From positions 29,352,202 through 29,416,201 of the forward strand of contig OZ020619.1 of assembly GCA_963971575.1 (NCBI GenBank): DNA of 64,000 nt, in the 5' to 3' direction. This stretch comes from Liopterus haemorrhoidalis (Eukaryota > Arthropoda > Insecta > Coleoptera > Dytiscidae). This document shows, one piece after another, positions 56,085 to 64,000 of the stretch; the stretch's first letter is position 1, and each line of letters opens with the position of its first letter. Made by a program: the position numbers and the translations under genes. Under the pieces are notes generated by a model. That model saw nothing but the letters and a program-made list of their open reading frames with translations. It had not been told where the DNA came from and ran no database searches.

Positions 56085-57046
56085 GAAATATGGGGATGGA
56101 AGAAATGGGAGAAGGTAGAACGAGTACAGGAGAGGTATTTGAGATGGATCTTAGGGGTAGATAGAACAACACCAGGGTATATTGTAAGGGATGAGATGAA
56201 AGTGGGTACAGGAAGGAGGGCGGTTAAGCTCGAGGAGAAAGTTAGAAGAGAAACAGACAAAAGAATAGTGAGGTAATGCTGGGAGGAAAGAGCCACAGAG
56301 AAACAGAAAGGAAGATGGTACGCATGGGGGGAGATGAGAAAGGAGTATTACTGGAGATGCGGAGTGGATGCAACAGCGGTGGAAAGGAGAAGAAATGAAG
56401 GGATAAGCGTGATTAGGAGGTGTAGAGGCGGGATAAGGAAGTGGGGCAGCAAGAAAGGACAGTCAGAATAGACAAATCAAGGATCGCAGGGAGATATAAC
56501 GAGGTCAGAACTATAGCGGTACCAAGCTACTTGAAGGGAGAAAGAGGAAGGTCAGGAGGGAGGGTTAGGAGAATTGCGAGGCTAAGGTGCGGGAATGAAG
56601 AGAGAGGAAATAGATATTGGAGGAAACAGGAGGATAAGATGTGCAGATATGCGGGGAGGAGGAAAAAGATATAGAGCACCTCGCGAAGAGGTGTAGGGAA
56701 ATGATATTGTGGTCGGGGAACACATTAGACCTGTTGCACGAAGATGGAAGGGGGGGAGAGGTGGGCGAGGGAATTAGAGGCAAGAAGGATAACAGGAAGG
56801 TGTAAAGGAAGGAAGGAAGAGGCCCGGTGGGAAGCACAAGTGGGAAAAGGGAGGAAGGAAGGGGACTGAGGTTACCTGGGAATGAGGAGGAAGGAAGGGA
56901 CAGAGGAAGAGGGGTGAAGAAATGGTTGGAAGGGAAGAGAATGGAATAAAATAAATAGTAATGCTGATATGAGATATGATATGTTTTGTAATTGTATTAA
57001 ATACCCTAAACACCGAAAGGTCGAGGGGAAATAAAGGATTGTAATA
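56085..57046 (+). pseudogene. Non-LTR retrotransposon ORF2, C-terminal part and 3' end
   Basis: The plus strand reads WGWKKWEKVERVQERYLRWI, LGVDRTTPGYIVRDEMKVGT and GRRAVKLEEKVRRETDKRIV, then a stop. It continues CWEERATEKQKGRWYAWGE, YYWRCGVDATAVERRRNEGI, then in the next frame VRTIAVPSYLKGERGR and RIARLRCGNEERGNRYW, with MCRYAG and IEHLAKRC-like zinc-knuckle remains. This order is common in the region after reverse transcriptase in insect non-LTR elements (ERVQ.rylRW.LG.d..TPgY). Several stops and frameshifts mark it as dead. The A/G-rich tail ends near AAATAAAGGATTGTAATAA. Confidence 0.7.
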
Positions 57047-57049
57047 ATA

Positions 57050-57935
57050 CATTGTTTGCGTAATAGGAGAACTTACTATACTTGGCGTAAATTAGACAAA
57101 CGAAATTTGGCACTACGAACAGTCATGTATAGAGCGAGGCGCACAAATACGCATTAGATGGAAATCCAGATGCAAGAAGTTGTTGCCTGGCTACCTACGA
57201 CTACTTTTACCGCTACATGGCAAATTGTTCAGTGACGAAGAAGCTCATGGCTGTCGAACTCTGAGATATATTTTTTTAGTAGCGAATTGCTATCCTCGTT
57301 TCGACGTTGTAGTTACATACCATGCTAGCTAATTTTTACTTGCGCCTGCTGAGAATGAAATACTTGTATCACAAAGTCTGTACCAATTAATTTTCAAACG
57401 AAAATTATTTCACCCATAAAATATCCTGGGTGTACTTGCCTGGTGCCAAGCTATTTGTCTGGTGTAAACCACGTTACCATTGGCTCTTCTGTTTCCAGTC
57501 TCGGTTCTGTAATTAGAATAAATGCAGAGTATATTTATACTTAGTATCCATGGTAGGTTGTTTTTGTAAACATTGCTTTGTAACAATTCGCAGTTTCATT
57601 TTATTTCAAGCCATTATTGCAGTCGCAATTGTTTCAGTCCTTTTAACATCACAGTTCATTGCATCTAAATAACTATTGCCACTGTTTAGGGAGCACTGTT
57701 TTATAATGTAATGTGGACGTGTAATGTTCTCCGTGGAAAACAAAGGAGTAAATAAATTCCATGCGACGTTTTAGAGAATAGGAGTGAATGAGCCAAAGAA
57801 AAGCCTGTGGGTGTCTCAAATGAACATAGTTAAAAAAAAGTTGAATAACTTTTATGCCAAACTTTCGACGTTTGCCTGAAGATATTTAACACAAGGGCAA
57901 GTTAGTTCTATTTATTTACAATTTATTTGATAAAA
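57050..57935. other. No recognisable feature
   Basis: Mixed composition, no protein-like frames and no repeat boundaries recognised. Confidence 0.35.
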
Positions 57936-57939
57936 ATTA

Positions 57940-60665
57940 AACTTGGATATATGTAATGCACATCTTATACGAGTCGTAAAGTAATGAGAGGTGGTGGCAC
58001 TATGATTTTAACAAATCCCAAATGTAACGGCATGCCTTTTGTAAAAATCAATAAATTTAGCATCGAATGCCACTGTGAAGTCAGTTTCGTTTTTATTAGC
58101 ATGTACAATAATTATTATATGCGTATATAGATCGCCTTCCTCAGATCTAAACATTTTCATCAGTAATTTAAATAAAATACTAAATGTCTTAGACAGTTCA
58201 AAAAACATAATGATCTGTGCTGATTTTAACGTAAATTTTAATTACAATACACATGATGTAACATGCATCTCAGATTTATTAGGCAGCTTTAATCTAGTAT
58301 CTTCGGTCTATTTTAATACGCGGGGTGAAAATAAAATTGACAACATATTTCAAAATATGTACCTCAGCGAAGATGATATGAACAAAATCACTGGATTTTC
58401 GGATCACAGCGGTATTTTAGCAACTTTTCCTACAAGAAATCATTATGATACTTCTTCAGCTACTTCAAACTCTTATCTTTATCGCAGAAAGATCTCTGAC
58501 ACCGGCATGCATGATTTTTTCCACAAACTTGATAGTGTTCAATGGGACCGCCTAAATTCTGTTGCTGACAGCAGTGACATGTATGATTATTTTCTAGAAA
58601 TATTCCTTTTGTATTTCTCATCATCTTTCCCTCTACAGAAAATTAAAATATGCCCAAATAGACGCAAGACCACTCAGGTAAACTGGTTTGACGATCATCT
58701 TCGTGACATGCGCGACACCCTTCATAACTTAAATCAAGTTCTTATTATGAATCCAAGTAGAACCAATAAAACAGCACGCGATACATATAAGTATCTCTAT
58801 CGCAAAGCAATATCTGCTGCTAAAATTGATGCACATTCAAAATTTATTAATAATTCAGATAACATCCAGAAAGCTGCATGGCAAATTATTAATAAACGCA
58901 GAAACAATACAATAGAATCCTCCAACGATACGATTATTACCCCTAACCAATTTAATGAACATTTTTCGACCATAGCTAAAACACTTATAGATAAAGTCCC
59001 CGTTTCTAACATTGCACCAGATTTTTTTCTTTCGAATAAAACTCCCATTACAATTTTTTCTTTCAAACCTGTCAGTGAGATCACGATTAGAGATGTTATA
59101 AGTTCTTTAAAGTATAGCAATACTCCTGACGTGAATGAACTGTCAGTAAAAATTCTAAAATCAGTAAAAGATCCCATTATTCCACCTCTTACAAGAGTAA
59201 TAAACTCCTGCATCACTAACAGCTGTTTTGCTGACAAGCTTAAACTTGCCAAAGTTTTGCCACTTTTTAAGAAAGGAGATGTCGATGATGTTAATAATTA
59301 TCGACCCATATCAATATTGCCAGTCTTTTCAAAAAATTTTGAAAATGTGTTGTACAAACAAATTGTGCAGTATTTTACAAGCAAAAATCTTTTCTCCAAT
59401 AGTCAGTTTGGTTTTAGAAGTGATAAGAGCACTATAGATGCAGTTTTGGACTTTGTCGCGTATGTTTCGGATGCATTAGAATCAGGGAAATACTGTCTTA
59501 GTGTTTTTCTTGATTTAAGCAAGGCTTTTGACTGCATATCTCATGATATTTTATTAACCAAACTATCTTTTTATGGTTTTGACGACAAGAGCCGTGCCAT
59601 GCTTAAATCATACTTATCTAACCGGAAACAGTTTACCCAATTTAAAAGAAGCGTTTCTGAGTATCTTCCTTTACATTTTGGTATTCCCCAAGGTTCAGTT
59701 CTCGGACCGCTACTATTCTTAATATATGTTAACGACTTGCCTCTCGCTATGACATCTAAATCAATTCTTTACGCTGACGATACAACATTACTAAATTGCA
59801 ACCATGATCTAGAATCCCTTATTACGGAAAATGTTTCTCTGGTGAACAGTGCAAACTCTTGGTTGTCTAGCAATAAACTAATTTTAAATACAGATAAAAC
59901 CCAGACATTGCTACTGAGTACCAGAAAACATGATTTTGCCAATCCCCCTTTCGTTAAATTTCTTGGTATCCACGTTGATCCTTACCTTCGTTGGGATCAG
60001 CACGTGGATGTACTCAGTCGTAAACTGCGATCGACCGTGTATCTAGTAAGGAATCTGAAGCATGAAGTCAGCATAGATGTTGTATTGAAAGCCTATTTCT
60101 CCCTCTTTCAGTCCCACCTAACCTATGGGTTAATAATCTGGGGACATTCACCTGCAGCCAAAAGAATTTTCAGCTTACAACGTAAAGTTGTAAGAATAAT
60201 TGCCAGTGCTCCTTTTAGAGCGGATTGTCGAGATCTTTTTGTAAAGCTGAAAATAATGTCATTGCCTTCACTATTTATTTATTTGTGTCTATTGTTTGTA
60301 CGCAAAAACTTGCACAATTATATTACTTTTAGTGAAACGCACGAGCGCAACACGCGTTGTAAAAATAATATTCGTGGTAAGTTTTTGCGCTTAAATAAAT
60401 CCAGGAATTGTTCAAATTACTTTGCTGTGAAATTTTATAATCTTTTACCAGAGACTATTACTACACTACCACTAGACAAATTCAAACTTAAACTTAAACA
60501 CTTATTTATAAATAACCCATTGTACACAATTGATGAATTTAACAACGTTAATTTTGATGAACTTTTATGACTTTGTCTCTTAATATTGTATTGACTGACT
60601 GAAAGCAGTTCTTTGTATTTGTAATTTGGTCGATAAAACTATTATTACTATTATTATTATTAATA
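57940..60665 (+). mobile_element. CR1/Jockey-group non-LTR retrotransposon, 5' truncated
   Basis: The copy starts inside the endonuclease (about 57940; GYM, stop, CTSYTSRKVMRGGGTMILTN) and keeps a long open reverse transcriptase frame. The 3' end is an ATT trinucleotide run (60640-60665) about 70 bp after the stop. Short microsatellite-like tails occur in several CR1-group families. No poly(A) is seen. Flanking target duplication was not found. Confidence 0.85.
58075..60570 (+). CDS. Non-LTR ORF2 protein: endonuclease C-terminus plus intact reverse transcriptase
   Basis: Open for about 831 codons without an ATG at its 5' end; the true start lies outside, because the endonuclease continues upstream in another frame (57985-58080: GGGTMILTNPKCNGMPFVKI, NKFSIECHCEV). 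That marks a frameshift near 58077. Residue numbers below count from 58075. Endonuclease motifs are ICADFNVNF (about 47-55) and SDHSGIL (about 109-115). Reverse transcriptase motifs are YRPISILPVF, FGFRSDKST, FLDLSKAFDCISHD (about 478), GIPQGSVLGPLLF (about 537) and the catalytic YADD (about 566-569). The C-terminal part with LQRKVVRIIASAPFRADCRD fits CR1/Jockey relatives. The absence of stops suggests recent insertion. Confidence 0.9.
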   Translation: MKSVSFLLACTIIIICVYRSPSSDLNIFISNLNKILNVLDSSKNIMICADFNVNFNYNTHDVTCISDLLGSFNLVSSVYFNTRGENKIDNIFQNMYLSEDDMNKITGFSDHSGILATFPTRNHYDTSSATSNSYLYRRKISDTGMHDFFHKLDSVQWDRLNSVADSSDMYDYFLEIFLLYFSSSFPLQKIKICPNRRKTTQVNWFDDHLRDMRDTLHNLNQVLIMNPSRTNKTARDTYKYLYRKAISAAKIDAHSKFINNSDNIQKAAWQIINKRRNNTIESSNDTIITPNQFNEHFSTIAKTLIDKVPVSNIAPDFFLSNKTPITIFSFKPVSEITIRDVISSLKYSNTPDVNELSVKILKSVKDPIIPPLTRVINSCITNSCFADKLKLAKVLPLFKKGDVDDVNNYRPISILPVFSKNFENVLYKQIVQYFTSKNLFSNSQFGFRSDKSTIDAVLDFVAYVSDALESGKYCLSVFLDLSKAFDCISHDILLTKLSFYGFDDKSRAMLKSYLSNRKQFTQFKRSVSEYLPLHFGIPQGSVLGPLLFLIYVNDLPLAMTSKSILYADDTTLLNCNHDLESLITENVSLVNSANSWLSSNKLILNTDKTQTLLLSTRKHDFANPPFVKFLGIHVDPYLRWDQHVDVLSRKLRSTVYLVRNLKHEVSIDVVLKAYFSLFQSHLTYGLIIWGHSPAAKRIFSLQRKVVRIIASAPFRADCRDLFVKLKIMSLPSLFIYLCLLFVRKNLHNYITFSETHERNTRCKNNIRGKFLRLNKSRNCSNYFAVKFYNLLPETITTLPLDKFKLKLKHLFINNPLYTIDEFNNVNFDELL

Positions 60666-60734
60666 TTTGTCTTCCAAAAGTAAAACCTGTCGCATCTGTG
60701 TGTATCTTATATTTTCCTTATATTTCTCGGAAAT

Positions 60735-60880
60735 TTTAAAGACTGTTACGGAAGAAGATCCTAGTCAGACATCTCAAAAAATTGCGGATAGGATAATCGT
60801 TGCCATGTTAATGTATTACGAGACCACCATGCTATAGGTAAAGTTAAGAATATGGAACTAAAGTTAAAACCTTAATGTAG
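60735..60880 (+). pseudogene. mariner/SETMAR-type HTH fragment
   Basis: The plus strand reads ILKTVTEEDPSQTSQKIADR, a slightly broken part, VNVL-like, then HHAIGKVKNMEL in another frame. It follows the second HTH of mariner transposases ('..v.edP..tsreiA..L.vsh.tvl.hLhaiGKVkk'). About 45 codons remain, between the retrotransposon tail and the Tc1 element. Confidence 0.55.
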
Positions 60881-60933
60881 CTAACTCAACTCAGTACCTC
60901 GCCTCTGCATTTGTAGATGTTTTTCATATACAA

Positions 60934-62468
60934 CCACTTTCAGTTGGCCCAGCTATGAAATATTCAGTTTCTTTACAAATTATTAAATAATAAGTAAAAG
61001 TAAATGCTGCTTTGTACATTTTTTGACAATATAATCATATTAGAAGCATAGGGGTCAAAATATATTCCGTAATATTTAATTTGTGATTATAAAAATAATA
61101 TTCGTGAAACAAACGTATTTTTTTAAGTTATGTATTCTTGTACTGTATATAAAATAACTGGATTTTTGCGGTAGCTTTGCGTAGTAGGCGTTGGAAAACA
61201 AAGTTTGTTTATTAACTGTGATGTATTAAAAGTGTTAAGTCTAAATAATTTTAAAACACGAGCAGAGGCAAAGCTAGTGATGAAAAAATTCGGTTAATCA
61301 TTGTGAACTTAGCAAAAACAGGAAAAACCAATTCCGAAATCGGAAAAATATTAGGTTTGTCAAGATACAGTATTAGAAATATTGTAAAATTGTACAAAAC
61401 AAGTGATTCAGTTGCCCCAAAGCCCCAGTACGTGAAGAAAACTACACTGACGGACAATAACAAACGTGCATTGAAAAGAATTATTAAGGATAACAGACGT
61501 GCTAACCACAGTCAATTGAGTGTACTGTGGAGCGATGTTGTTGGAAGACGTGTTTCAAGGTCTACATGTCATAAGGAAGCTAAAAAATAGGATTTGGAAC
61601 CTGTAAGGTAATATTTTTTTAATCGGACTATTAAATGTATATTTACAGAAATTTATAAAACTTTCTTGGGCCAAGGAAAAACCATTGTTGGCGTCTAAAC
61701 AAAAGAAAAACAGGTTGAAATGTCCAGAAATGAGCAGAGTTGTTCGTCAGAAACATGAAGCATATCATCCTGATTGCTTGAAAAGGAAGGTGAAATTTCC
61801 AGAATCTGTCATGGTGTGGGGTTCAATGTCTGCAAGAAGTGTAGGAAAACTTCACTTTATCGATGGCATTGTTAACACAGCCAAATATTTAAGTATTTTA
61901 GAGGAGTCTCTGTTGCCACCTATGGAACATGCATTAATCTCTGGGGAAGATTTTATTTTTCAACAAGATGGAGCCGCTTGCCAAATGTCAAAAATATCTT
62001 TGAAATGGTTCCGTGATCATTCTATTCCACTTTTAGAGTGGGTTTCAAGTAGCCCAGACTTATCCCCCATCGAGACACTTTGGCACGAAATGAAAAAACG
62101 ATTGCGTATAACACCGGCTAGAACAATTCTAGAATTAAGACTAAAGCTTCAAGAAATATGGGATATTTTGACTCCTCGACAATGCCAAGACCTTGTAGAT
62201 ACTATGCCTAGAAGAATTAATGCCGTTATAAAAATGAAAGGTGACGTTACCCAGTGGTAACTTCTGAAATAGGTTTCCAAGTTAATGGCTTTCCAATGGA
62301 AATATTATTTTTTTCTTATTAATTTACTTTAATAGTTGTAAATATTAATCGTAAATCTCTAAAATGTTTAATTGAAAATGAAATATTACCTAGATTTCAT
62401 AAGCTATTCGCATTCTATTAATTGAACACCAATAATTAAAAATTTCGTAGCTGGGCCAACTGATAGTG
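60934..62468 (+). mobile_element. Tc1-like transposon
   Basis: CCACTTTCAGTTGGCCCAGC at 60934 and, reversed, CCACTATCAGTTGGCCCAGC ending about 62469 are inverted repeats that continue through TAYGAAAT. The spacing of 1.5 kb is normal for Tc1. TA duplications are not obvious, so the true ends may lie a few bases away. It encodes a nearly complete but damaged transposase. Confidence 0.8.
61303..62260 (+). pseudogene. Tc1-like transposase, DD34E core partly deleted
   Basis: The first part reads LAKTGKTNSEIGKILGLSRY and SIRNIVKLYKTSDSVAPK (first HTH), DNNKRALKRIIKDNRRANHS (second HTH), VGRRVSRSTCHKEAKK and a TAG. The frame continues DLEP, then across a 46-bp GTAAGG...TTTACAG segment (61603-61648) into WAKEKPLLASKQKKNRLK. 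After it the block holding the first catalytic D is missing. HEAYHPDCLKRKVKFPESVM and VWG follow, then FIFQQDGAACQ with the second D. Exactly 34 residues later comes E in SSPDLSPIETLWHEMKKRL. The end is INAVIKMKGDVTQW. The 46-bp segment may be an intron or an insertion. Confidence 0.85.
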
Positions 62469-62474
62469 GACAGG

Positions 62475-63025
62475 GCTCGTAAATAGTTGTTTCACTGTGG
62501 AAAGGCAGAATTGGTATAAATACTAATTAATTTTTACAAACAAAAGCTTATTTTAAAGTACAATCTCTAGCCTATGACAATGTACGAATTTCCCAATTTT
62601 TATATATTTTCTTAGTGACGGTGATGTGAAGTTAGATAAAGTCTAGGAAATTGTTAAACTGAAAATTAAAAATAATATTTCAATATTAAGGCAGACCAGG
62701 GTCAATCTTTATAAAAGTCAAACTGATCCGACAATATTTGGTTTATATTTTTCAGCCTAAACAAATGTACGTGTACGTTGCGCGAAGCCTAGGTGTATTA
62801 GGGTAATGAAAAAATTATTTGATATGTATCCCTACAGCGTGAATACTAAGACACAAAGGGTTAAGAGGGTCTTAACCTTTGTGTCGTAGTGTACGCGCTG
62901 TGGGGACACACATATAATTGTAGTTAGAATTAAGTTTTCTTTAGACCACATTTCCACTATATTTCTTTAGAAAACTCACGTTGCGATTTGGAAAGAATAT
63001 AGAAGACCTATGATAAATGTGAATG
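62475..63025. other. No gene; contains a hairpin and a low-copy repeat
   Basis: 62595-62645 resembles 4555-4608 (GTGATGTGAAG.TAGATAA). The hairpin at 62826-62908 is listed separately. Nothing else seen. Confidence 0.4.
62826..62908. repeat. 83-bp hairpin with mismatches
   Basis: GTATCCCTACAGCGTG and ACACAAAGGGTTAAGA on the left face TCTTAACCTTTGTGT and CGCGCTGTGGGGAC on the right, leaving a loop of about four bases. It looks like a very small foldback or MITE; no target duplication was seen. Confidence 0.7.
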
Positions 63026-63027
63026 CA

Positions 63028-63665
63028 ATGGAATTTAACGGAATGTATATGTAATGGAAATGCAACATATAATAAGCATCAACCTGAAGTGTCCAGTGCA
63101 ATAACCGGGTTGGAACGGGTGAGGGTCTAGACCAGCGTTTCCCAACCTTTTTTCATGGCGGCCGGCAAGCGACCTAGAAAAAAATTGCGGGCCGGCAAGT
63201 TTAGAAAGTAATGTGTATCGCAAAATTATTACAAGTGAAAAAAAAGTCTTCACCTCCAGAATGTAAGTGATGAGCAAAAAAAAGGTCTTCACCTCCAAAA
63301 TGTAAGTGATGAGCAAAAAAAAGGTCTTCAACTCCAAAATGTAAATGATGAGCAAATAAAAAAAGGTCCTTTCCTCCAAACTACAAACCCGGAGATTTTG
63401 TATAAAATCTCACGGACCGGCAAAAAAATCTTACGGATCGGTGGTTGGGAAACGCTGGTCTAGACCACGACCCTTAAATAAATTTATTTAACAACCAATA
63501 CCTACGGAACGAAATTTAATGGAACGTATATGTAATGGAAATGAAACGTATAATGAGTATCAACCTAAAGTGTCCAGTGCAATAACGGGGTTGGAACGGG
63601 CGTGTGTCTAGACAACGACTCTTAAAAAAAATTATAATTTTTTTTTAACAACTATTACCTACTGT
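63028..63665. repeat. Tandem duplication of about 150 bp, first unit interrupted
   Basis: GGAATGTATATGTAATGGAA, GCATCAACCTGAAGTGTCC and AGTGCAATAACCGGGTTGG at 63038-63118 recur with few changes at 63520-63600. The block after TCTAGAC (GACCCTTAAA.AAATTTATT) recurs too. The first unit contains the hAT MITE; the second has the uninterrupted GTCTAGAC at 63606-63613. Confidence 0.88.
63133..63457. mobile_element. hAT MITE with minisatellite, exact TSD GTCTAGAC
   Basis: The ends CAGCGTTTCCCAACC are perfect inverted repeats of 15 bp. GTCTAGAC stands on both sides (63125-63132, 63458-63465), and the neighbouring duplicate shows the same octamer once, proving the insertion. GGCCGGCAAG-type sequence lies next to each end. 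The interior is about four units of 38-41 bp with GGTCTTCACCTCCAAAATGT and AAGTGATGAGCAAA (63235-63375). The minus-strand frame at 63035-63379 is translated minisatellite. Confidence 0.95.
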
Positions 63666-63669
63666 AGTT

Positions 63670-64000
63670 GAATGGTATTTATTGGTAGCAAGGCATTGTA
63701 ATATTAGGAGTACTTAATATTTCTTTTTACTTAATTATCGAATAAGCATGTTGAATATTATATAGAAAATAATTTAACGGGGAATTTTGTGTAAGACCCT
63801 TGTCTGAACTTCCTCTTGCTTTTCTATGGTTGAAGAAGTTTTATCACGATGTTGGCTCTAAATATTGTACTGCCATTTTCTGTAATTTTAAATTGGATAA
63901 TAAAAGCTGCAATTTGGTTGTGTATACTATTAATGTGCTCATATTTGCTTTGTAAATCTAGGTCAGAATCTGGGCTATAATTCATTTTATTATTTGTTTT
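63670..64000. other. No recognisable feature
   Basis: AT-rich sequence up to the window end, no coding signal. Confidence 0.3.

Noticed and set aside
58075..58077. GTG as start of the 831-codon frame
   Set aside because: The endonuclease clearly continues upstream in another frame, so this is the site of a frameshift, not a translation start.
63035..63379. 114-codon minus-strand frame with repeated LLITYILEVKTFF
   Set aside because: Translated minisatellite inside the hAT MITE; a similar false frame exists at 22743-22988.

Overview
The window looks like AT-rich intergenic DNA from an arthropod, most likely an insect. It contains no bacterial-style operons, and I recognised no intact host gene. 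The inference rests on the mix of families, which is typical of insect genomes: mariner and Tc1, piggyBac, several hAT families, a Penelope-like element (PLE), CR1/Jockey- and I-type non-LTR retrotransposons, and palindromic MITEs. The species cannot be told from the sequence alone. Almost every long open frame is either a decayed transposon protein or a translated microsatellite.

Layout. 0-4.6 kb: a truncated mariner-type MITE, an interspersed element with a large tetranucleotide microsatellite, and a 1.2 kb element flanked by TTAA. 4.6-9.8 kb: a ZBED5-like hAT copy whose transposase is split by a 2.95 kb, almost perfect palindrome carrying its own exact 6-bp target duplication. 10.7-17.2 kb: a non-LTR fragment, dispersed repeats, a hAT with a transposase tail, an internally deleted mariner, a PLE tail with a hammerhead-like motif, and a second hAT inserted in an older hAT transposase. 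17.8-23.1 kb: four hAT-type elements with 8-bp duplications, two of them hosting nested MITEs. 23.9-29.5 kb: palindromic elements, a TIR element holding one exon with a splice donor, a 1.8 kb inverted minisatellite, and a piggyBac-type MITE. 30-39 kb: a second microsatellite element, a TTAA MITE, an I-clade retrotransposon tail with a full RNase H domain, small MITEs, and a KRBA2-like fragment. 39.6-49.1 kb: three decayed mariners, a DUF4817-type TIR element, a piggyBac deletion derivative, and Harbinger- and Tc1-like remains. 50-55.7 kb: a dispersed repeat, an inverted pair of hammerhead-like PLE terminal units, and an inverted second copy of the 24 kb repeat, itself split by a hAT MITE. 56-64 kb: a non-LTR 3' end, a long open reverse transcriptase frame (831 codons), a mariner fragment, a Tc1-like element, and a tandem duplication in which one unit holds a hAT MITE and the other preserves the empty site.

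The pieces interact as layers of insertion. Target duplications (TA, TTAA, 6 bp, 8 bp) let the order be read in many places. The most unusual signals are the hammerhead-like motifs whose helix I pairing changes together at different loci, the giant palindrome in the hAT gene, the captured exon at 25.5 kb, and the minisatellite unit shared by hAT MITEs with different ends. Coordinates come from reading by eye; boundaries without a target duplication are approximate.
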